Source: Aculops lycopersici (Eukaryota > Arthropoda > Arachnida > Trombidiformes > Eriophyidae). From it: 64,000 nt of DNA. The position numbers and the translations under genes are program-made. This document shows positions 1-9,102 of the stretch, piece after piece. Position 1 is the stretch's first letter. Every line of letters begins with the position of its first letter. The stretch is from assembly GCA_015350385.1 (NCBI GenBank), contig WNKI01000001.1:10473621-10537620 (forward strand), read 5' to 3'. The notes beneath the pieces were generated by a model. It ran no database searches, was not told the DNA's origin, and was given only the letters and a program-made list of their open reading frames with translations.

Positions 1-291
1 CGTCTCGCTCGACCTCGCGCTAGGCAGTCGGGGTTTGTGTGGGCCGAGCGCGAGAGCGAGAGAGACTTTGTGCTAAGTAAACCAAAACAAAACAAACGAC
101 GAGAGCAGCGACAACACCGACGGCCACCGAGCGAGTAAATTGCACGATGGCCCCAGAAGGCCGAGTGGATTCTCGAGGATTTTTATCGAATGCCACAAGA
201 TATCGATGCTGCAAGAGAGGAATTTGATTGAGCAACGCGAAGACACAATTTTCAAGTCGCAACAATAGAGACTGAGAACTCGCCCGGCCCA
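1..291 (+). other. 5' flank of the aquaporin-like gene
   Basis: This is a non-coding leader or promoter stretch with GCGAG and CGACGA-type repeats. I see no TATA box and no ORF that I can support. It probably contains the 5'UTR of the channel gene starting at 292. Confidence 0.4.
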
Positions 292-1356
292 ATGGAGCCC
301 ATGAAAAATCGACTGAGTGGCGGCGGCTCGCCGCACCAAGACCACAATATTGATCCACTATGCGGCCACAATCATAACCAAGCCCAAGCTCAAGCTCACC
401 TTTCACTTCACAGCCAGCAACATTTTGCCAGCGCCCAGCCACCAGTGCCGCCGAGCGGCAAGTCACTCGAGTTCCAGCCCAAAGGCAAACTATTTGGCGC
501 CGAGTTTCTCGGCACCTTTCTGCTGGTGTATCTGAGCCAGACAGCGGTTGCCTCTTTCGAGCTCACAGGTACCCAGAACGATACAATCAATAGGCAAGTG
601 GGCAGCGCGTTGGCAAGCGGACTTGCCCTGATGTTTGCCTCGGCTCTCACCATCGACCTTTCGGGCGCGCACCTGAACCCCGCCTACACGATAGCTTCCG
701 CCACCTTTGGCAAGATCCGCTGGCAAAGGACGCCCGCTTACCTGACCGGCCAATACGCCGGCGCACTACTCGCCGCCGCTATCCTTCATGCCACCTACAG
801 CGATAAACTCGGCCAGCGACACGCCGAGGGATTACTTGTGGGATCAAACGCAAGCATGCGAGCCCACGGCAACCTGTTGAGTACCGGCAAGTTCTTCTCC
901 AGCTACCCGCCCACTGAGGTGTCGTTACCGCAACTTTTCGTTAGCTACACACTTGCTGCCGCCCACCTAATGCTCTTACTAGTGGCAGTGCACGAGGCGA
1001 GGCCCCTGCGTGTTGGCAGAACCGCTAAGCCGGCCTACCTGGCTGGAGCAATTATCTTGGTACAGCTCGCATTTGCTGCCAACGGAGGACCAGTGCTAAA
1101 CCCAGCGCAGGACTTCGCGCCCAGGCTCTACATCGCTCTATTCGGCTGGGGTGCCGCCGCCTTCAACTTGTACCACTTCAGATATTGGTGGATATGTGGA
1201 CTCTTGGCGCCTCACTTTGGAGCTCTGATCGGGTTTGGCTTGCAACGAGTCTTGGTGCACTTGACCCGAACTGGAGCTCATGCAACTCGAGAGGCAACTT
1301 GTTGCGCGGGCGGCCAACGCAACTATAAACCTGTGCAACCAAGTGAAAACTTTTAG
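292..1356 (+). CDS. Aquaglyceroporin-like MIP channel with altered selectivity filter
   Basis: A 354-residue single-exon membrane channel of the major intrinsic protein family, expected to conduct water, glycerol or small solutes across a membrane. The core starts near residue 64 (KGKLFGAEFLGTFLL) after a long His/Gln/Ala-rich cytoplasmic N-terminus. The first NPA box is residues 129-131 (GAHLNPAYT) and the second is 270-272. An Asp follows the second box (D274), as in glycerol-type members. The residue directly after the second NPA is Gln (Q273, codon 1108-1110), where nearly all family members have the aromatic/arginine filter Arg. About six hydrophobic segments are visible. Family membership is clear from the sequence; the substrate is not. 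ATG 292 is the first in-frame start, and a second ATG lies three codons downstream. Confidence 0.9.
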   Translation: MEPMKNRLSGGGSPHQDHNIDPLCGHNHNQAQAQAHLSLHSQQHFASAQPPVPPSGKSLEFQPKGKLFGAEFLGTFLLVYLSQTAVASFELTGTQNDTINRQVGSALASGLALMFASALTIDLSGAHLNPAYTIASATFGKIRWQRTPAYLTGQYAGALLAAAILHATYSDKLGQRHAEGLLVGSNASMRAHGNLLSTGKFFSSYPPTEVSLPQLFVSYTLAAAHLMLLLVAVHEARPLRVGRTAKPAYLAGAIILVQLAFAANGGPVLNPAQDFAPRLYIALFGWGAAAFNLYHFRYWWICGLLAPHFGALIGFGLQRVLVHLTRTGAHATREATCCAGGQRNYKPVQPSENF

Positions 1357-1513
1357 GGGCACCACGTGACGAGCCAAAGTCATCGATCTCAACAACAAGT
1401 GCTCTTGTGTATTATGTAACTTCGAGTGTGTTCCTCTCACTTGAGATTTAAACGAAAGAACCAAGTGCCAAGGAAACGGAAACAATTTCAGGAGCTCCCG
1501 TAAGTTGGTTGGC

Positions 1514-1520
1514 TATAAAT
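1514..1520 (+). promoter_or_regulatory. TATA box of the small secreted peptide gene
   Basis: TATAAAT lies 86 bases before the ATG at 1600, which puts a start site near 1545 and gives a short leader. Few other genes in this window show so clear a TATA box, which suits a strongly or tissue-specifically expressed secreted peptide. Confidence 0.5.
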
Positions 1521-1599
1521 GGTTGGGAAAATCAATCGACAATAGAACCTAACTCACAAAGACTCCAATTCAGCTGTAGCAAATTTATCAAATTCAACC

Positions 1600-1824
1600 A
1601 TGAGATCCATCCAATTTTTTGCCATCTTTGCTGTCGTTGCCATCCTTTTGGCCTTGGTTATGCCCCAGGAAGTCGAGGCTTTTAAGAAGAAGATACTCAA
1701 AAAAGCTGCAGTGGCTTTGTTGCTCTTCAAATCTATCAAGAAAGTTCATGTCCCAATTCTCATGATCAAGAAGAAACCGTTAATGAGCCCCCACAAGAAG
1801 TTGCTCTTTGGTGCAATCGGCTGA
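1600..1824 (+). CDS. Small secreted lysine-rich peptide (paralogue of 57997-58323)
   Basis: A 74-residue protein with a hydrophobic signal peptide (cut probably after EVEA, residue 27). The mature part is about 47 residues and very basic (FKKKILKKAAVALLLFKSIK), with alternating Lys clusters and hydrophobic runs and no cysteines. The second half has the pattern KKVxVPILMIKKKPLMSP, which recurs in the peptide encoded at 57997. The composition would suit a cationic amphipathic peptide or a cuticle/silk-type structural peptide; I do not recognise a named family. A TATA box lies upstream and an AATAAA at 1988-1993. Confidence 0.75.
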   Translation: MRSIQFFAIFAVVAILLALVMPQEVEAFKKKILKKAAVALLLFKSIKKVHVPILMIKKKPLMSPHKKLLFGAIG

Positions 1825-1987
1825 GCTATCAAAAAGATTCTACGATACGAATGAATAGTTTCTGGTTTGAAATAAGAGCCGCAAGCGACAGGCAATCAAA
1901 CTCACATCTTAAAAACGATTGATTCAAATAAGAGTCGCGAAAATATGGTTATACATTTTTATCCTTAAATGTTATCGTAACTTTGTT

Positions 1988-1993
1988 AATAAA
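1988..1993 (+). terminator. Poly(A) signal AATAAA of the small peptide gene
   Basis: AATAAA lies 164 bases after the stop of the peptide gene and before the convergent receptor gene that ends at 2044. Confidence 0.5.
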
Positions 1994-2043
1994 ACAGATG
2001 ATTGAGATCAAGTGATTGGTTTGTCACAGGTGGTGTCGCTTGT

Positions 2044-4254
2044 CTAGCACATTGAGCTTGTCGAGTCTGTCTTCTTGTCGAGCAGAGTGTCCAGAAAGGA
2101 TGTGTGTGAGCTAAAACTTGCGTCGTCCAATCCCGAGTATTCAGACTCGCGGTCGGAACTGAAGCTAGGCGCCCGCTCTTCCTCTTTATAGAGCATCATG
2201 GCATAATTGTCATCTTCCGGCATTTCGCCCATCATTTGAGCCTGCGAGACATAGTTCTCGCCCACTGATTCGGCTGTAGGTTGGCGGTCCGACTGGTTGT
2301 CCTCTGAGTGCCGGCTTCCAGTTTCGAATTTGGCCCAAAACTTCATATCAAGTTGCGTGCTCTCTCCGTCGAACGTTTCGGTTGTTTTGAGAACTCGCTC
2401 TTGAACTCCGGAGATTGAGCCACAATATCGGCGCACCAAATTGTGGTAGTGGAAGATGGTTTTCCGGAATCTCCATAATATAATCAGCAGGACAACAAAT
2501 GTAGCCAAGGTGGCGATGAGTATATTGCCGAGACTGCCCATGCCACAAGTCTTCGTGATTTTGACGTCAGGTAGAGTGTGTTCTATTATGTAGTTGCTGT
2601 ACTCGCCTATTCCGTTGAGCACCACAAAGCGCATTTGAATCATGTAGTACACCGAATGCTCGAGAAGTTCCGTTATGATTAGCTCATGGTCGAGATGGTT
2701 GACCAGAGAGATTAGATGACATTTCCCGCTGGGCATATCCTTGGGCTCCTGCTTGATCATAAACTTCTCGTATGGATCACATGGATCATAGACGCCAATC
2801 GGGCAGTAGAGTATCTCGAAATGGTCAATCATGGCAATCTGAGACACACATCCTCTAGTTTTCCATCTAACCTTAATGGTGGGTTGTCCGCGGTTATGAC
2901 TACTTGTGGCCAGAATATCGTAGGGATTCGCGATTTCATGTCCCGTTTGTTTGGTTTCGGGATAATATACACACTGACTCCACACGATGCCCGAGGATAT
3001 TAGTCCGTCCCTTGTTCGGTATGATACGCCAAACTTGAGGTTATTGTGCTCGCCCGTAATGAGATCGAGAGCATAGGTGGTGTTTGTGGTGGTCGCCATT
3101 CCCATGAGACTTGCGCATCCACTATTCGGCAAAACTAAACACCAATACACGGTGTAGACAAGATCCAATCGGATTGCCGTAGAAGTTGCATTCAAATTTG
3201 ACTCCATGCTGGCTAGTCGATTGACATCTTGCCACTTGAGCACAAACTCGAAGGTCGAAGGCGAATAAACATACGCCTCAAACTTCCTAGGCGCCTGGAC
3301 ATTTGTTGCTATCTTCGGTATTTCTATTATAGTACTTTCAGCAGAACGATTTTTGGTGTTGTCCGAATAAATTGAGCATCTATAAGTTTGGTTCATTGGT
3401 TTGTCTATCCTCAGTAATCCGGTACCATGGTCACGCTCCCTGAACTTGACCACCATGTGACCAGTCTCGTTGCGACACTCGATCTGGTAGTGCAAACTAG
3501 CGGAGGCCTTGAGCATCAGGGGTACCGGGCGCCAGTAGAGGTCAACACCGACCAAACCGTTGCTTGTAGGCTCGTGCAAAGTGAAGGCGCCCAAGTCGGT
3601 GTCTGGCGGATACAGTGGTCCAGCATCCGGCATGCAAACTCTTGAGAATATTTCAGGTTCTGTTGTGATATTGAACCAGTCTGACATGACTGAGTATGAG
3701 AAGTCGTAGATAACATGAGGGAGAAGGTCTTTAACAACCACCTTGTGCGCGATAGCTTCCTTGAGAGTCTTCGTTATTGTCTTTGGCTCACAATGCGAAA
3801 ATAGCGTAGAGTTTAGTATGTTTCCCGAAAAATGTTGATGCCTGAAGGCGAACATGTAACTTTTGCAGTTTTCCACGTCCAAGGCTGGATCATGACTGTT
3901 GATAGGAATGGGCGAGTAACCGGAGGAGCATAGTTCTCTAGGTAGAGAGTAAACTACGAGAGTTGCGTACAATGGATTGTACTTAATGATCACTTTGGCG
4001 TCATCAAGAAAATGGGGTAGATTGAGGTGGTCAAGTTTTATACGCTGGTTCACATCCTCTTGACAAGTGATCTCCACGGCACTATGATTGAGAGGTCGTG
4101 CTCTCATGGATACCGCTCCTTTCATAGCCTGAAGAAATTCTCTGGTCTCCCCAAACGCCCTATTGAGTTCAATTGAATTTACTGTCCGACTTATAATCAA
4201 CAAGAGGAGAACAATATGAGCCTTTGCTGCTTTGCTTATATTTGAGATCGACAT
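2044..4254 (-). CDS. dome: Domeless/gp130-like type I cytokine receptor
   Basis: A single-pass receptor, 736 residues from the ATG at 4254-4252. An ATG 20 codons upstream (4314) is possible, but the downstream one begins a proper signal peptide (AHIVLLLLIISRTVNS). The ectodomain of about 570 residues has several N-glycosylation sequons and fibronectin-III-like strands. One transmembrane helix follows (residues 596-616 in the longer numbering), then about 140 cytoplasmic residues. The tail has a YxxQ motif (YVSQ, codon of Y at 2253-2251), the STAT-docking motif of gp130-type receptors and Domeless. The likely role is sensing secreted cytokines and signalling through JAK/STAT at the plasma membrane. 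Fibronectin-type receptors diverge fast, so Domeless is the best fit and not a certainty. Confidence 0.7.
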   Translation of the reverse strand: MSISNISKAAKAHIVLLLLIISRTVNSIELNRAFGETREFLQAMKGAVSMRARPLNHSAVEITCQEDVNQRIKLDHLNLPHFLDDAKVIIKYNPLYATLVVYSLPRELCSSGYSPIPINSHDPALDVENCKSYMFAFRHQHFSGNILNSTLFSHCEPKTITKTLKEAIAHKVVVKDLLPHVIYDFSYSVMSDWFNITTEPEIFSRVCMPDAGPLYPPDTDLGAFTLHEPTSNGLVGVDLYWRPVPLMLKASASLHYQIECRNETGHMVVKFRERDHGTGLLRIDKPMNQTYRCSIYSDNTKNRSAESTIIEIPKIATNVQAPRKFEAYVYSPSTFEFVLKWQDVNRLASMESNLNATSTAIRLDLVYTVYWCLVLPNSGCASLMGMATTTNTTYALDLITGEHNNLKFGVSYRTRDGLISSGIVWSQCVYYPETKQTGHEIANPYDILATSSHNRGQPTIKVRWKTRGCVSQIAMIDHFEILYCPIGVYDPCDPYEKFMIKQEPKDMPSGKCHLISLVNHLDHELIITELLEHSVYYMIQMRFVVLNGIGEYSNYIIEHTLPDVKITKTCGMGSLGNILIATLATFVVLLIILWRFRKTIFHYHNLVRRYCGSISGVQERVLKTTETFDGESTQLDMKFWAKFETGSRHSEDNQSDRQPTAESVGENYVSQAQMMGEMPEDDNYAMMLYKEEERAPSFSSDRESEYSGLDDASFSSHTSFLDTLLDKKTDSTSSMC

Positions 4255-5006
4255 GTCACTGGTCAGGATACATTGGTTGCACCTGCCAGCCGAGGGCTCA
4301 TGTCGTTCGCCCATCTACTATGACACGTTTGACGAGACTTCTCAAGTATAACTATGATGGCAGATGGATTCATTTGATTTGTCGGAGGATCATCGGAACA
4401 TTTTGTGCTTAGCCGCAATATATCGGCAGATTCAAGAGGGAAAATTCTAGTTACAATAATCAAACTGGTTCGATCCTCACACGGAATCGGCTATAGGGAT
4501 CCTGGTCTGGTGCCTTTAAGGATTTTCAATGTTCTTGATTCCTGCTATTTAGACAACAAGATGCTTACAACATTGGAATAACAGTCCAAGGAGATGGAAT
4601 TGTATAATTTATAATATCAACAATGAATTCGGGTGTTGTTCGGCTCATTTTGGTGGTGCGACGCACGATATTTATTGTCATGCACTTGTGCGACCCAAAC
4701 ATATGGCCACTGCGTGCCGCTGCCAGGGCATCTCGATAGCAAGTCGCATAGAGGGGCAGTAGTCTGGCGATTTTATGTTTGCCGCAGCCAGCTTCAAAGC
4801 ACCAGCAACCGCAGGCCCCCAATAACGAGCGATTTTTAAATTCGAATCGTCGTTTTGTCTTGGCGGCACGAGCTGATGCTGTAACTTGAGGAAATAACAC
4901 GGACAATAATATTTGACGGCTAGCGATTTGCTAGCGAGTATATGCAGCTGTACCAAGTGGATGGCATGACACAATTTATTAATGACTAAAGCGTTCTGCC
5001 GGCACG
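4255..5006. other. Spacer: receptor promoter and ROCK 3' end
   Basis: This spacer holds the upstream region of the receptor gene and the short 3'UTR of the kinase gene. A minus-strand ORF at 4565-4906 lacks any recognisable domain. There is no PH or C1 domain sequence here that could belong to the kinase. Confidence 0.5.
4975..4980 (-). terminator. Poly(A) signal AATAAA of the ROCK gene
   Basis: TTTATT on the plus strand gives AATAAA on the minus strand 27 bases after the kinase stop codon. It supports the early stop as the true end of the gene. Confidence 0.6.
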
Positions 5007-7217
5007 CTAGACTCTAAGCCAGCGCTGGCGCCTATTTTTCGGTTTATCCGCAGGCTTGCTGTTGGAGTTGAGGGCGGCGCCTGCGGCACCCTCGCCTCCA
5101 GTCTGGAGTGTCCGCTGTTGCTCTAGCTTCTTCTTAAGCTCCTCCACTTCCATCTCGAGCCTGAGCCGAGACTGGCCCTCGTCGTGCAACGCGGCCTGCG
5201 TTTCCGATAGGTTCTTCTGCAATCTAGCCACTGTTTGGTCGAATCGTTCGCGTTCGGTGGTCAAGTTTTGTTGCAACTTCCGGCATTCCTTTTCCCGTTT
5301 CCTCAACTCGTACGAGTTCTCTTTGTTCGACTTCTTAGGGTCCTTTCTGTACATGATCTCGGCTAATTTGTTGACGGCCTGCAACTTTAGCACCTTTTCC
5401 ACCTGTAGCCGGGACATAGTGAGCTCGAGATTCTGTCTCGCCTGATCTAGTTCCTTCTGTCTCTCGTCCATCTCCTCGCGCAACTCTTTTAGCTGGTTCT
5501 TGTAGAGGGAAGCAAAACTTTGCTCTGTCTCCAACTCGAGCTGGTCCGAGAAGTGGATTTGGGTGAGTTGAGTAACTGCCTGGCCCTTAAGTAGACGTTC
5601 TTGGTGGAGTTGTCGCTGAAGTGACTCCACTTTCTGGTCACGCGTCTCGAGTTCTGTCTTAATTTGCTCGAGCCGATGCGACATTTCCTTATTCGTCTCT
5701 TCGAGTTGTTTTATCAAACTCTCCTCGCGCTCATGCAAAGTTTCAATAGACTTGTCCTTGCTTTCCACCTTGGAGCGAAGATCGTCGAGTTCTTTCTGTA
5801 TCCGGTCGCGCTCTTTCTCAATGGAAGACAGCTTCTCCTCGGCCTGAGACACTGCCGAGATGTTGTTTGTGGCAACCACCGCGGCGATTGGTGGTTGCGG
5901 CGGCGGAGATTGCATCACTGGAACCACAACCGGAACTACAGGTGCGGCCGGGACTATGGGAGCTGAGATGTTGTTCTCGCGAACTCGGGTTGGGATCTTG
6001 CTGAAATACTGATCGTGTGATGAGTAAGTGAAACCCACAAATGGCAGTTGGTCTCCGGCGAAAGCTTTTGGAATTGGAAATGTATCCTCTAGATTGTTGC
6101 CCGTGTCTTCAATGTCATCGAAATTGCTCGTGTCATCATCGCTCTTCAAGTCAGGTATTACCGGTGGCACACTCTGGTGTATATTGTCGAAGGTCCAGTT
6201 TTCGTTCTTGAAGAATGGGTGCGCCTTGATCTCATCAACGCCTGCCTTGCCCAGCCTTTCGGACTGATCGGTTAGGAAGGCACGAATGAGACTCTTGGCA
6301 TCCTTTGATATAGGAGTTTCTGGGTCGAAATTTAGAGAGTTCTTGTGGTCCATAATCTTGCCGTAAGTTCCGATGAGAGAGTCGGCGTAGAAAGGAGTGT
6401 CGCCTATCAGCATCTCATAGAGCACTACGCCAACTGACCACCAATCACACAGGTTACTATATGGTTTTTTAACATTATTTGAACTTGATTGCGACTCCAA
6501 AACCTCGGGGCTAATGTAGTCGGGCGTGCCCACTGCCGTATCGCACCAAACTAGGTTGTCCGAGTCCATCCTCATGCAAGTACCAAAGTCAGCTAATCGA
6601 ATATGTCCGTTCTTGTCCAGCAACATGTTGTCTGGTTTCACGTCCCGATGAACAAAGCCCATCCTGTGTATTGAGTCGATGGCGAGAACTATCTCCGCAC
6701 AGTAGAACTTGGCCCACTTTTCGGGTACATCAAAGTTTGACATGAGATTTACGAGATCACCACCCGGTATGTAATCCATAACCATATATAATTTTTTTTC
6801 ATCTTGAAAGGCAAAATGTAACTTGACAATCCATTCGGTGGTCGCATGGGCCATTATATACCTTTCCTCCCAATAGAATGCAGATTCTGACCGCTTTATC
6901 ATCTCTGATTTGCTAAGTAATTTCATAGCGTATACTTGTTTACTTGTTTTATGCCTGACTAAGTCGACTTTCCCAAACGCTCCACGACCAATAGTCTTAA
7001 TAACTTCGAAGTCATCGTGCTTCAATCGGTTGTCAACTATAAATGATGATAATTTTTCATATCGTTGCAAGAATAAATCGATATTCTTCAATCTCTTGAG
7101 GGCTGGATGGTTGCAATCTGTAACAAGTGCTTGTATACAATCTAATAGACAATCTATGGTGAGCTCACCCGTTTTATCTAATATCTTTTGTTCTATAATC
7201 TCTAATGGGGTAGCCAT
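5007..7217 (-). CDS. Rok: Short Rho-associated kinase (ROCK) lacking PH-C1
   Basis: A 736-residue serine/threonine kinase, one exon. The N-terminal dimerisation region and AGC kinase domain match ROCK closely: glycine loop GRGAFGKV near residue 77, catalytic Lys99 (YAMK), HRD 190-192, DFG 210-212, and the ROCK-type tail SNFDDIEDT then FPIPKAFAGDQLPFVGFTY. A Pro/Val-rich linker and a coiled coil follow from about residue 465. The Rho-binding motif of ROCK (KLQAVNKLAEIM, then ECRKLQQ) starts at residue 611. The protein then ends with a basic tail (NRRQRWLRV). Typical ROCKs have about 1,350 residues and a split PH domain with a C1 finger after this point; both are absent and a poly(A) signal follows at once. 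It should control actomyosin contractility downstream of RhoA. Confidence 0.92.
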   Translation of the reverse strand: MATPLEIIEQKILDKTGELTIDCLLDCIQALVTDCNHPALKRLKNIDLFLQRYEKLSSFIVDNRLKHDDFEVIKTIGRGAFGKVDLVRHKTSKQVYAMKLLSKSEMIKRSESAFYWEERYIMAHATTEWIVKLHFAFQDEKKLYMVMDYIPGGDLVNLMSNFDVPEKWAKFYCAEIVLAIDSIHRMGFVHRDVKPDNMLLDKNGHIRLADFGTCMRMDSDNLVWCDTAVGTPDYISPEVLESQSSSNNVKKPYSNLCDWWSVGVVLYEMLIGDTPFYADSLIGTYGKIMDHKNSLNFDPETPISKDAKSLIRAFLTDQSERLGKAGVDEIKAHPFFKNENWTFDNIHQSVPPVIPDLKSDDDTSNFDDIEDTGNNLEDTFPIPKAFAGDQLPFVGFTYSSHDQYFSKIPTRVRENNISAPIVPAAPVVPVVVPVMQSPPPQPPIAAVVATNNISAVSQAEEKLSSIEKERDRIQKELDDLRSKVESKDKSIETLHEREESLIKQLEETNKEMSHRLEQIKTELETRDQKVESLQRQLHQERLLKGQAVTQLTQIHFSDQLELETEQSFASLYKNQLKELREEMDERQKELDQARQNLELTMSRLQVEKVLKLQAVNKLAEIMYRKDPKKSNKENSYELRKREKECRKLQQNLTTERERFDQTVARLQKNLSETQAALHDEGQSRLRLEMEVEELKKKLEQQRTLQTGGEGAAGAALNSNSKPADKPKNRRQRWLRV

Positions 7218-7565
7218 TGTGAAGGCTGATTAAGTAAGCCTAATAATTAAAAGTATCTTCTAAGATGTCATCAGTGGACATCGATTCCAGTCTGAGATGA
7301 AAACACTTGAGAATTGTGCAACCAGTGGTTGTTTTGAAAGCTCTCTGCGCTTGCGTGGATTTTGAATGTCGCGCTTATCGTTGTACGTGAATTTGCATGT
7401 GTTTTGAAGACGAGGAACGAGTTTCAATGATGATTTGTAAACATCATCGAAACATTTTCGTAATATTACCACAATTACCACCAACAAAGGTTGTATTGAT
7501 TCTGATTAGATTTTTGTTGATTCGTGATTTTTTTACTCACGATCTCACTCAAGATCTCATATAGA
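7218..7565. other. Divergent promoter spacer, ROCK / VPS72
   Basis: This 348-base spacer separates the kinase start (minus) from the VPS72 start (plus). It is AT-rich, with no supported ORF and no TATA box that I can defend. It probably works as a shared bidirectional promoter. Confidence 0.45.
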
Positions 7566-8492
7566 ATGACAGATGACCGGGAGAAAAAAACTGATCTAGA
7601 GCAGATTGCTGATGATGCAACGGTCAAACAAGAGAAACAAGATGTGATTATGAACGAGGAATCCAACGACGAAGTAACGAAGTCTGTTGTCGAAAGGATG
7701 GAGGAGGACAAAAAAGACGAAAATGGCGATGAAGATGATGAATCGGAAGAAGAGGAAGCCGTTGAGGTCGAACCTCTAGCAACAACTAGATCTCGTCGAT
7801 CGAATGCAGGTAATCTAATGAGTAAAATCATTCAAGACGAAGATGAATTCTACACAAATATTTATGGTGGCTTCAATGATGAGGAGGAGGATGACGATTT
7901 CGACGAAGACAATGACGTGGATAGTGACGAAGTCGAGGATGAAGTAGACTCGGATTTCAGTGCAAGTGAGACAGATGAGATCGCACCAGAATTTCAAGAA
8001 ATAGATGACGAACCAAAGAGGCGAGCTGGTGTCTATCGAGACCCAAAACCAAAGGGCTTAGCAACAGCACCATCTGGCTCGTCAGCAAGCACCCCGGCAC
8101 AATCCAAACCTAAACCAACCTCCTCACATGCCACACCTTCCTCGCCATCAAAGAACAGAGCAGAGCGATCATTCAGAGATTCCACTCGCAAGAAGACAGA
8201 GGAGACGATAAAGAATATCAACTCTGGCAAGAAGAGAAAGAAGCTGAGAGTTACAGAAGCCCCAAAGAAATTGACGCAAGAGGAGTTACTCGAGGAAGCT
8301 AAAATCACTGAGGAAGAAAATATAAGGAGTCTGGAAGTTTACCAGCGGTCCGAGTCTGAAAGGCTCAAAAAGATCAAACAGACCAAGAAAACTTTACCTC
8401 CTCCCTATGTCTCCTATCTTTCCACAACAATGCCAATCATAGGCTCTGACGGCGAGAAGTACTCGCGAAATTTTGTCACATATGTAACGTGA
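7566..8492 (+). CDS. Vps72: VPS72/YL-1 histone-variant chaperone, C-terminally short
   Basis: A 308-residue nuclear protein of SRCAP/TIP60-type chromatin remodellers that handles H2A.Z-H2B. The start at 7566 (MTDDREKK) is preferred over an in-frame ATG 14 codons upstream. The N-terminal YL1 signature is clear (SNAGNLMSKIIQDEDEFY, then YGGFNDEEEDDD and DEVDSDFS), followed by a basic linker. The conserved block LTQEELLEEAKITEEENIRSLE comes next, with the start of the last conserved stretch (SRNFVTY). It then stops. The YL1-C domain expected after this point (a YRDP..PYA-type motif) is missing, and AATAAA lies 23 bases downstream (8515-8520). A GTAACG after FVTY could be a splice donor, but there is little room for an exon before the next gene. 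Confidence 0.88.
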   Translation: MTDDREKKTDLEQIADDATVKQEKQDVIMNEESNDEVTKSVVERMEEDKKDENGDEDDESEEEEAVEVEPLATTRSRRSNAGNLMSKIIQDEDEFYTNIYGGFNDEEEDDDFDEDNDVDSDEVEDEVDSDFSASETDEIAPEFQEIDDEPKRRAGVYRDPKPKGLATAPSGSSASTPAQSKPKPTSSHATPSSPSKNRAERSFRDSTRKKTEETIKNINSGKKRKKLRVTEAPKKLTQEELLEEAKITEEENIRSLEVYQRSESERLKKIKQTKKTLPPPYVSYLSTTMPIIGSDGEKYSRNFVTYVT

Positions 8493-8514
8493 TAGTATTT
8501 CGCAGAACTTGCCA

Positions 8515-8520
8515 AATAAA
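8515..8520 (+). terminator. Poly(A) signal AATAAA of VPS72
   Basis: AATAAA lies 23 bases after the VPS72 stop. It argues against a missing downstream exon encoding the YL1-C domain. Confidence 0.55.
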
Positions 8521-8585
8521 CTTGTATTAGTATTTGTATGTCCCTAATGACTTTAATGATTGACTACTGCAGATAACAGCTCTTC

Positions 8586-8822
8586 TTAGCATCGAATACC
8601 GCTTCCAATAGCCATAAAGGTCCCGAATGTACCTCCACTTTGGACCATCACTTTGCCGATTGTACCTGCCATCTCTCTCCCTCGAAGACCCATTCTCCAG
8701 GCGCTAAATCCACCGAATAATATACCGCCGGCCATACCAACGCTCATTCCTAGTATAAAACCCATCTTAATGCGCGACCAACAGGACGGCCTCTGTGGTT
8801 GACCTTGAGGTATATATGGCAT
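8586..8822 (-). CDS. Romo1: ROMO1/Mgr2 mitochondrial inner-membrane protein
   Basis: A 78-residue protein from the ATG at 8822-8820; an ATG eight codons further up (8846) would give 86. It matches ROMO1: a short N-terminus with SCWSRIKMGF, a glycine-rich hairpin (GMAGGILFGGFSAWRMG), then the invariant end SGGTFGTFMAIGSGIRC. ROMO1/Mgr2 has two short transmembrane helices in the inner mitochondrial membrane, works with the TIM23 translocase and affects reactive oxygen production. It is divergent to MED31 across about 280 bases. Confidence 0.95.
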   Translation of the reverse strand: MPYIPQGQPQRPSCWSRIKMGFILGMSVGMAGGILFGGFSAWRMGLRGREMAGTIGKVMVQSGGTFGTFMAIGSGIRC

Positions 8823-9102
8823 GGTTATTAAATTGGTTCTATTCAAGGGATTAGAACGATTTATGAAACTGTTTGGTTAATAATTGGATCATTAATTGTC
8901 TCAATTCAATGAAAGTAAACATAGAAAAGTTCGGTGTTGATAACACGTTTTCCTTACGCTCATCGCGCTTCTCATAAATTGCAAACTGTGCACATCATTT
9001 TTGGCACTCGAATAATATCAAGTCCTTCATCCTATTTTCTACAAATGTGCCCTTCTGATCAAACCTATTGATGATCGAATACTCATTAACAAAGATCTAA
9101 AT

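Noticed and set aside
4440..4500. Possible tRNA T-arm (GGTTCGATCC)
   Set aside because: No matching acceptor, D or anticodon stems can be drawn around it.
4565..4906. 113-codon minus-strand frame downstream of ROCK, considered as its missing PH-C1 end
   Set aside because: It has no PH or C1 pattern (no His/Cys zinc spacing), and a poly(A) signal separates it from the kinase.
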